Shown here: positions 58,407-64,000 of the stretch, piece after piece
Layout of the letters: each line of letters starts with the position of its first letter
How positions within the stretch are numbered: position 1 is the first letter of the stretch
Assembly: GCF_023715725.1 (NCBI RefSeq)
Contig: NZ_JAMBOT010000002.1
Span: 310,001 to 374,000 of the forward strand
Direction: 5' to 3'
Length of the DNA: 64,000 bases
Origin: Paenibacillus pasadenensis
Lineage (GTDB): Bacteria > Bacillota > Bacilli > Paenibacillales > Paenibacillaceae
Made by a program: the position numbers and the translations under genes
The notes under the pieces: generated by a model
The model's database searches: none
The model's input: only the letters and a program-made list of their open reading frames with translations
Told to the model about the DNA's origin: nothing

Positions 58407-61175
58407 ATGGATAGTACGGCTAAAAAATGGTGCAGTTCGATTCTGGTCTTTTCACTGATTTGCACAATGTTCATCGGGATTGGAGTACAGCCGGAACGCG
58501 TTTATGCTGCAGGCAGCTCCTATTATGTGGATTCAGTCAGCGGCTCCGACAGCAATGACGGCCTGAGCAGCTCGTCGCCTTGGAAAACGCTGGACAAGGT
58601 GAACGGAACGACGTTCTCCCCGGGAGATAACATTTTGCTGAAGTCCGGCAGCGTTTGGACAGGCCAGCTGTATCCGAAAGGCTCCGGCGCAGCGGGCAGC
58701 CCCATTACGATTGACAAATACGGCACCGGCAACCTGCCGCTCATTCAAGGCAACGGCATTGTAGGCGGCGCTGTTTACCTGAAAAACCAATCTCATATGG
58801 TGATTCAGAACCTGGAAGTCACCAACGATATCGCGTCGAGAGCGCCTGGCCTGTCCGGCATTCTCGTCGAGGGGGTTGACTCCGGCCTCGTCAGCGACAT
58901 TAAAATCCTCAACAACTACGTGCACGACGTGGACTCCGACCATAACTGGAATTATTACGGCGGCATTATTGTCCAGGTTTTGGGAAGTGCAACTCCGACC
59001 AAGTTTGACAACGTTCTGATCGAGGGGAACCGGGTCACGGAGGTTGGACGCTCCGGAATTGCGACGTATTCCACTTGGCGCAAGCGCCCGGGAGTTACAA
59101 ATGGCGCCGGAGATTTCTTGCCATGGTCCAATGTAGTCGTCCGCAATAATACGGTTCATAAAACGGTTGGCGACGGCATTCTCATCACAAACGCCAACGA
59201 CTCTATCATTGAGTACAACACGGTTGGCTACGCGAATTACACCAATCTTTATATCGCTATAGCAGGCATATGGGTGTGGAACGGAGACCGCAACATCATT
59301 CAATTCAACGAAGCGTTCGCTACGCAAAACACGCGTGACGGGCAAGGCTTCGACATTGACTACGCGCAGGACGGAACGATTATTCAATACAATTACAGCC
59401 ATGATAACGTCGGCGGCTTCCTGCTTGTCTGCTCCAACGGCAGCATTGGCGCCAATACAACGACAAACGGCATCGCCCGTTACAACATCAGCCAGAACGA
59501 TATGACACGCTCCATCCAGGTTTCGGGCCCTGTGGAAGGGGCAAAAATTTATAACAATACGATCTATGTCGGCTCGCATCTTGGCCCCTATATGAGCCCG
59601 ACCATTATTGAGCATGGCAACTGGGGCGGATTTGCGAACAATACGCAGTATTACAACAACATCTTTGTTAATCATGGTCCAAAAGGGTATTACTTGGGTT
59701 CCAGCACGAACAACGTTTTTGACTCCAACGTGTTCTACGGCAACAATCCGGCTAGCGAGCCAGCCGATCCGAACAAGCTGACCAGCGATCCGATGCTGGC
59801 CAATCCGGGAACGGCCGTCAGCAAAAATACGGTGGACGGGTACTTGCTTAAGGCAGGCTCTCCTGCAATTGGTTCCGGTTTCGTTGTACCGAATAACGGC
59901 GGGCATGATTATTGGGGCAACAGCGTATCCGCGACGGCTGCTCCGAACCGCGGCGCTTATAACGGACCGGGCATCACGCACGAGGTGCCGACGCCTTCGC
60001 CGCTTCCGACGCCAACACCTCCATCGCCGACGCCGACCCCCAGCCCGACGCCAACGCCTTCGGCAACGCCGACGCCAACGCCGCTCAGCGCAGAGCTGTT
60101 TAGCGATACCTTCAACGATGGCGATGCCAACGGCTGGAACGTAGTGAGCGGCACGACGTCCAACTGGAGTATGGTGAACGACGGCACGCCGAAATATCAG
60201 GGCTCCTCGCTGACAGGTGACGAAACGATTTCGCTGCTCAGCCCGGCTTATTCCAATTCGAGCATCGAGGCAAAGGTCAAATCAACAAATATGACGTCAA
60301 CCGGCTCCGTTTCGCTCATAGCCCGTTATGTTGACTCCGCCAACTACTATCGCTTCGGCTTCAGTAAAACAACGGGAACATGGAAAATTTGGAAAAAACA
60401 ATCCGGCTCATGGACAACGATCGCCGAGAGCGCGCCTTTTACTTTTGCCGTTAATACGGAGTATGGCGTAAAGGCTGTTTTGAAGGATAACCAGCTCTTG
60501 CTGCAAGTGAATAGCTTTAGCGGCTATGTTACCGTAGCGTCCGGTACAGACTCCGCCTTCTCCAGCGGGTTGACGGGACTGCTGGCCTACAGAAGCACAA
60601 ATCTGTACGATGACATTGTGATCAAGCCCAGCCTGATTAGCGACAACTTCAACGACGGCAATGCTAACGGATGGAGTCCTTCCTCCAATTCCGTTGGCGC
60701 CTGGAGCATCGTAACGGACGGCACCTCCCGTTATAACATCGCTTCGGCGGCTGGCGAATCGATGTCGCTGTTCGAGCGTCCATGGGATGACGCCAGTATT
60801 CAAGCCAAGGTCAAAGCGTCTTCAATCGCCGGCGACGGCTCGGTGTCGCTCGTAGCCCGTTATGTCGATACCAGCAATTTTTATCGTTTCGGCTACAGCA
60901 AAACTTCGGGCACATGGAAGATTTGGAAAAAGCAGTGGGGAATGTGGAGCACGCTGGCTGAAGGTCCGGCCTTCACGTTTAACACCAATACGGAGTACAC
61001 TCTCCGCGCCAGTGTGAAAGGAAATCAGTTGACGCTGGAGGCGGATAGCGGATCGGGCCTTGTGACGGTTTGCTCCGTAACCGACAGTTCGTTTGCAGCG
61101 GGAAAATCAGGCTTATATGTCTATAAAGCGGTAAATTCGTACGATGATATTGTAATGGAGCAAGTTATTTCCTAG
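58407..61175 (+). CDS. Secreted right-handed beta-helix protein with two C-terminal jelly-roll modules
   Basis: A 922-residue exported protein. Signal peptide about 1-35 (ending VYAAG). Residues about 36-530 form a parallel beta-helix of the pectate-lyase superfamily (YYVDSVSGSDSNDGLSSSSPWKTLDKV opening, then many short IxNNxV coils). A Pro-Thr linker spans about 532-560. Two repeated domains of about 175 residues follow (ELFSDTFNDGDANGW; LISDNFNDGNANGW), each with SLIARYVDSANYYRFG-type strands, resembling LamG-like carbohydrate-binding folds. Likely a polysaccharide lyase, hydrolase or binding protein; the substrate is unknown. AAGGAGGAG precedes ATG 58407. Confidence 0.9.
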   Translation: MDSTAKKWCSSILVFSLICTMFIGIGVQPERVYAAGSSYYVDSVSGSDSNDGLSSSSPWKTLDKVNGTTFSPGDNILLKSGSVWTGQLYPKGSGAAGSPITIDKYGTGNLPLIQGNGIVGGAVYLKNQSHMVIQNLEVTNDIASRAPGLSGILVEGVDSGLVSDIKILNNYVHDVDSDHNWNYYGGIIVQVLGSATPTKFDNVLIEGNRVTEVGRSGIATYSTWRKRPGVTNGAGDFLPWSNVVVRNNTVHKTVGDGILITNANDSIIEYNTVGYANYTNLYIAIAGIWVWNGDRNIIQFNEAFATQNTRDGQGFDIDYAQDGTIIQYNYSHDNVGGFLLVCSNGSIGANTTTNGIARYNISQNDMTRSIQVSGPVEGAKIYNNTIYVGSHLGPYMSPTIIEHGNWGGFANNTQYYNNIFVNHGPKGYYLGSSTNNVFDSNVFYGNNPASEPADPNKLTSDPMLANPGTAVSKNTVDGYLLKAGSPAIGSGFVVPNNGGHDYWGNSVSATAAPNRGAYNGPGITHEVPTPSPLPTPTPPSPTPTPSPTPTPSATPTPTPLSAELFSDTFNDGDANGWNVVSGTTSNWSMVNDGTPKYQGSSLTGDETISLLSPAYSNSSIEAKVKSTNMTSTGSVSLIARYVDSANYYRFGFSKTTGTWKIWKKQSGSWTTIAESAPFTFAVNTEYGVKAVLKDNQLLLQVNSFSGYVTVASGTDSAFSSGLTGLLAYRSTNLYDDIVIKPSLISDNFNDGNANGWSPSSNSVGAWSIVTDGTSRYNIASAAGESMSLFERPWDDASIQAKVKASSIAGDGSVSLVARYVDTSNFYRFGYSKTSGTWKIWKKQWGMWSTLAEGPAFTFNTNTEYTLRASVKGNQLTLEADSGSGLVTVCSVTDSSFAAGKSGLYVYKAVNSYDDIVMEQVIS

Positions 61176-61214
61176 CGGAGCCTATGATTTGCGACATAAC
61201 AAGGACAGCACAAC

Positions 61215-61238
61215 AGGGAGCCTGCGGGCTCCTTTTTT
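61215..61238 (+). terminator. Terminator after the first beta-helix gene
   Basis: GGGAGCC-TGCG-GGCTCC followed by T6, third occurrence of this hairpin. Confidence 0.9.
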
Positions 61239-61317
61239 GCATTTTCCATCATCGCAGAAATTCACGGCAAATCAACAGAATAAAACATTCTTTTCAAAAA
61301 TGACATTGGTTACACTT
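61215..61317 (+). repeat. Third, partial copy of the terminator and leader segment
   Basis: GGGAGCCTGCGGGCTCC plus T6, then GAAATTCACGG, CAACAGAATA, ACATTCTTTTCAAAAAT and ATTGGTTACACTT match the segments after both M14 3' ends. It follows the first beta-helix gene and serves as its terminator, and it precedes the foldase/second beta-helix unit. Confidence 0.8.
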
Positions 61318-61361
61318 ACTCAAGAAAGGCCTTTCAGCCTGCAGACTCTCGATTGGAACAG

Positions 61362-61376
61362 TTGTAAGCGCTACAT
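61362..61376 (+). promoter_or_regulatory. cre-like palindrome upstream of the foldase gene
   Basis: TTGTAAGCGCTACAT shares its core with the site at 58315 and approaches the CcpA operator consensus. The flanking GAAGGGGG and GCAAATTCGGACA strings are also shared, marking a common leader for both units. Confidence 0.45.
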
Positions 61377-61429
61377 TTTGACGGAAGGGGGATATGTGAA
61401 GGTTTAACGCAAATTCGGACAAGGATGAG

Positions 61430-62515
61430 GTGAACGTTTTGCAAGTGCATCCAGGCTCCCGTCTATACGGACGGTTATCGCAGCTCTTGCGCCCGCTCTC
61501 GCGGCCTGTTTTTCGCCTGCTGCTTCCGCTCGCCATTGTGTCCGCAGCCTGTGCGGGCTGCGGCTCCGATCAGCCTGTTTTCACCGTAAACGGGGAAGCC
61601 GTCGAAAAGGGGGAATTTGAGCTCTATACGCAAAAGCTCCGTTCCGGCGTCATCCAGCATTATACGGAGCAGTACGGCGCAAGCTTCGGCAAAAATTACT
61701 GGACGGAGAAACATGGCGCTCCTGAATCGCCTTTGGAATACATCAAAAAAGAGGCGCTGAAACAGCTGGTCGAGGCCAAACTAATCCAGAAGCAGGCTCA
61801 GGAGCTGAAGCTGGAGGAGTCGTTCGATTACGCATCCTTTCCAGAGAAGCTGGAGTCGGAAAATGAGCGAAGACAAAAAGCGTTAGAAAACAACCAGCCT
61901 GTCTACGGCCCTACGCAATACTCTGAAGCCGATTACTATGATTACCTGACCGCCAACCTGAAATTGGGCCTTGTTCGGAAGCTGCTCGCGGATCCGGTCT
62001 GGAGCCCCGATGAAGCCGAATTGAAAGCCTATTATGAAGCGAACAAAGACGCGATGTTTCATAGGCCCAACTCCTACAGCATCAAAAGAATCGTTATCGA
62101 CAAGGGCGATGAACCCGAGGCGGCGCTGAAACAAGCGGAGTTGCTTGCGCAAGACATATTCGGCGGAAAACCGTTTGATGTGGCCGCGAAGCAGGTCCAT
62201 GAGTCTGGAAAGCCGGAATCGGAAATCTGGGATCCGCGCAAAAACATGAACCCCGGAATGAACGACGAAGGACTGCTGAGGATGCTGCAGGACATGAAGG
62301 CTGGGGACATCAGCGGGGTTTGGGAAGAAACCGGCAGCTATCAGATTATTCAGCTTGCTGAAATAATGGAGGGCGGGTATCAGCCGCTGGAAGAAGTAGG
62401 CGGTGCTATTGCAACGATGATGGTTGAGAAGGCATTTGATGCCGAGGTTGCTGAACAGGCGGATAAGGCAAAGGTGGAATTGACAGGCGCTTTTAATGAT
62501 TTTGAGATGGAATAA
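61430..62515 (+). CDS. SurA/PrsA-like peptidyl-prolyl isomerase family lipoprotein or membrane-anchored foldase
   Basis: A 361-residue exported protein. The N-terminal hydrophobic segment (VFRLLLPLAIVSAACAGCGS, about 27-46) ends in cysteines that could be a non-standard lipobox. FTVNGEAVEKGEFELYTQKLR is the SurA_N pattern; a long helical chaperone region follows, then a parvulin-like domain (about 205-320: NSYSIKRIVIDKGDEPEAALKQAELLAQDI, MKAGDISGVWEETGSYQIIQLAEI). GTG 61430 or TTG 61439 could start it; GATGAGGTG lies just upstream. It lies between two paralogous beta-helix genes and probably aids their folding outside the cell (inference). Confidence 0.85.
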   Translation: MNVLQVHPGSRLYGRLSQLLRPLSRPVFRLLLPLAIVSAACAGCGSDQPVFTVNGEAVEKGEFELYTQKLRSGVIQHYTEQYGASFGKNYWTEKHGAPESPLEYIKKEALKQLVEAKLIQKQAQELKLEESFDYASFPEKLESENERRQKALENNQPVYGPTQYSEADYYDYLTANLKLGLVRKLLADPVWSPDEAELKAYYEANKDAMFHRPNSYSIKRIVIDKGDEPEAALKQAELLAQDIFGGKPFDVAAKQVHESGKPESEIWDPRKNMNPGMNDEGLLRMLQDMKAGDISGVWEETGSYQIIQLAEIMEGGYQPLEEVGGAIATMMVEKAFDAEVAEQADKAKVELTGAFNDFEME

Positions 62516-62543
62516 AGTAAAATATGAACGAGGAGCAATCATC

Positions 62544-64000
62544 ATGATGAACAGATTGGCTATGAAATGGTGCAGCCCAATCCTCATTGTTTCACTCGTA
62601 TGTACGTTATTTATTGGAATTGGAACTCAGCCGGAACGCGCATACGCGGCCGGAAACTCTTACTACGTAGATTCCGTGAGCGGGTCCGATACCAACGACG
62701 GCCTCAGCAGCTCGTCGCCTTGGAAGACGCTGGACAAGGTCAACAGCACAACGTTCTCCGCAGGAGATAAAATAATGCTGAAGTCCGGCAGCGCGTGGAC
62801 AGGCCAGTTGTACCCAAAAGGCTCCGGCGCTCCGGGCAGCCCGATCACGATTGATAAATACGGCACAGGCGGTTTGCCGCTCATTCAAGGCAACGGCATT
62901 CAAGGCGGCGCCGTTTACCTGAAAAACCAGTCCCATATGGTAATTCAGAACCTGGAAGTGACGAACGAAAGCCCGACAAAATTGCCCGGTCTGTCCGGCA
63001 TTCTCGTCGAGGGAGTTGACTCCAGCCTCGTCAGCGACATTAAAATCCTCAACAACTACGTGCACGACGTGGATGCAGATGCGAGCTGGAAATATGACGG
63101 CGGCATTATTGTTAAAGTTACGGGCAGCGGGACGACGACCAAATTTGACAACGTCCTTATCGAAGGGAACAGAGTCATTGATGTTACCCGTTCCGGAATC
63201 GCAACTTATTCCAGCTGGCGCAAGCGCCCCGGCGTGTCAGACGCCGCCGGCCCGTTCCAGCCATGGTCCAATATCGTTGTCAGGAACAACACGGTGCAGC
63301 GGGCGTGGGGCGACGGCATTCTCATTACGAACTCCAACGATGCCGTCATTGAATACAATGTCGTTAGCTATTCTAATTATAACGATAAATTTTTAGCGCA
63401 TGCGGGCATTTGGGTATGGAACGGAGACCGCAACATCATTCAGTTCAACGAAGCGTTCGGCACGCAAAAAACGGCGGACGGGCAAGGCTTCGATATTGAC
63501 TACGCGCAGGATGGAACGATTATCCAATACAATTACAGCCATGATAACGTTGGCGGCTTTCTGCTTGTGTGCGTTGACGGCAGCAAAGGCCAGACAACGA
63601 CAAACGGCATTGCCCGTTACAACATCAGCCAGAATGATATGACGCGCTCCATCCAGGTCATGGGCCCGGTCCAAAATACGAAAATTTATAACAATACAAT
63701 CTATGTCGGATCCCACTTGGGTCCTTATATGACTCCGACGATTATCGAGCATGGCAACTGGAACGGTTTTGCGAACAATACGCAATATTACAATAATATC
63801 TTTGTTAATCACGGTACGAAAGGCTACTCCTTCGGCTCCAGCACAAACAACCTTTTTGATTCCAACGTCTTTTACGGCAACAATACGGCCAGCGAGCCGG
63901 CCGATCCGAACAAACTGACCAGCAATCCGATGCTGGCCAATCCGGGGACGGCTGTCAGCAAAGACACGGTGGACGGATACTTGCTGAAAGCAGGCTCTCC
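62544..64000 (+). CDS. Secreted right-handed beta-helix protein, second paralogue (3' end outside window)
   Basis: The first 485 codons of a protein closely similar to the one at 58407: signal peptide ending AYAAG, then YYVDSVSGSDTNDGLSSSSPW and the same coil order (QSHMVIQNLEVTN, GLSGILVEGVDSSLVSDIKI, GQGFDIDYAQDGTIIQYNYSHDN). Differences cluster in surface loops, for example ESPTKLPG for DIASRAPG and HDVDADASWKYDG for HDVDSDHNWNYYG. The frame is open to the window edge. GAGGAGC precedes ATG 62544, 29 bases after the foldase stop, so both are probably cotranscribed. Confidence 0.92.
   Translation, partial: MMNRLAMKWCSPILIVSLVCTLFIGIGTQPERAYAAGNSYYVDSVSGSDTNDGLSSSSPWKTLDKVNSTTFSAGDKIMLKSGSAWTGQLYPKGSGAPGSPITIDKYGTGGLPLIQGNGIQGGAVYLKNQSHMVIQNLEVTNESPTKLPGLSGILVEGVDSSLVSDIKILNNYVHDVDADASWKYDGGIIVKVTGSGTTTKFDNVLIEGNRVIDVTRSGIATYSSWRKRPGVSDAAGPFQPWSNIVVRNNTVQRAWGDGILITNSNDAVIEYNVVSYSNYNDKFLAHAGIWVWNGDRNIIQFNEAFGTQKTADGQGFDIDYAQDGTIIQYNYSHDNVGGFLLVCVDGSKGQTTTNGIARYNISQNDMTRSIQVMGPVQNTKIYNNTIYVGSHLGPYMTPTIIEHGNWNGFANNTQYYNNIFVNHGTKGYSFGSSTNNLFDSNVFYGNNTASEPADPNKLTSNPMLANPGTAVSKDTVDGYLLKAGS

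Noticed and set aside
58533..59981. A 482-codon minus-strand open frame opposite the first beta-helix gene, with a similar one opposite the second
   Set aside because: Both mirror repetitive, high-GC-third-position coding sequence on the plus strand; composition is valine/arginine-rich without domains.

Overview
This 64 kb window looks like chromosome from a spore-forming Gram-positive of the Paenibacillaceae (Paenibacillus-like). The evidence is strong AGGAGG-type ribosome sites with many GTG/TTG starts, a gerA-type germination operon, an MBOAT-based cell-wall O-acetylation cassette, and many AraC, two-component and carbohydrate genes at roughly mid-50s percent GC. No rRNA, tRNA, CRISPR array, transposase or integrase was recognised. 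Assignments rest on motif recognition by eye, not on searches.

Layout. 1-5.5 kb: the 3' end of a sugar-acid catabolic operon (tail of a RuBisCO-like protein, TIM-type isomerase, class II aldolase/decarboxylase, two xylose-isomerase-like barrels, a metallo-beta-lactamase-fold hydrolase and a sugar-binding lipoprotein), closed by a strong terminator. 5.5-13 kb: an M13 metallopeptidase divergent from a two-component system, with 11-bp-phased repeats between them, then a second two-component system. 13-17.6 kb: a five-gene envelope O-acetylation/amidase operon whose promoter carries 11-bp tandem repeats expected of an OmpR/PhoB-type regulator. 17.7-27 kb: a DeoR regulator, a NAT/EamA operon divergent from a MocR regulator, an AraC-GyrI regulator, an ArsR-aldehyde dehydrogenase operon with palindromes around its promoter, a structured repeat and an M42 peptidase. 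27-31.4 kb: a Fur-controlled siderophore uptake operon without its ATPase, facing a Fur-controlled flavin reductase.

31.5-37.5 kb: a GyrI-like protein, a secreted collagen-like Gly-X-Thr plus Pro-Ala-Ser repeat protein, a chemoreceptor, FabV enoyl reductase and an SDR. 37.6-41.9 kb: a gerAB/gerAA/gerAC-type germination operon (order B-A-C) plus a holin. 42-45 kb: small proteins including a stand-alone CuA-type cupredoxin, a HEPN-like protein and a YtxG/YtxH-like pair. 45-50 kb: an atypical pyruvate kinase and a GH4 alpha-galactosidase, each divergent from an AraC regulator. 50-51 kb: decaying genes around an intact Zn-ribbon protein. 51-54.9 kb: a third two-component system, glutamate racemase and an M14 peptidase.

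54.9-64 kb: a patchwork. The 3' end of the M14 gene and its terminator/leader are repeated about 3.3 kb downstream, bracketing a UvrA-like remnant, an epoxide hydrolase and a winged-helix protein. Two paralogous secreted beta-helix proteins follow (the second cut by the window edge), with a SurA/PrsA-like foldase gene between them and similar leader sequences carrying cre-like sites.
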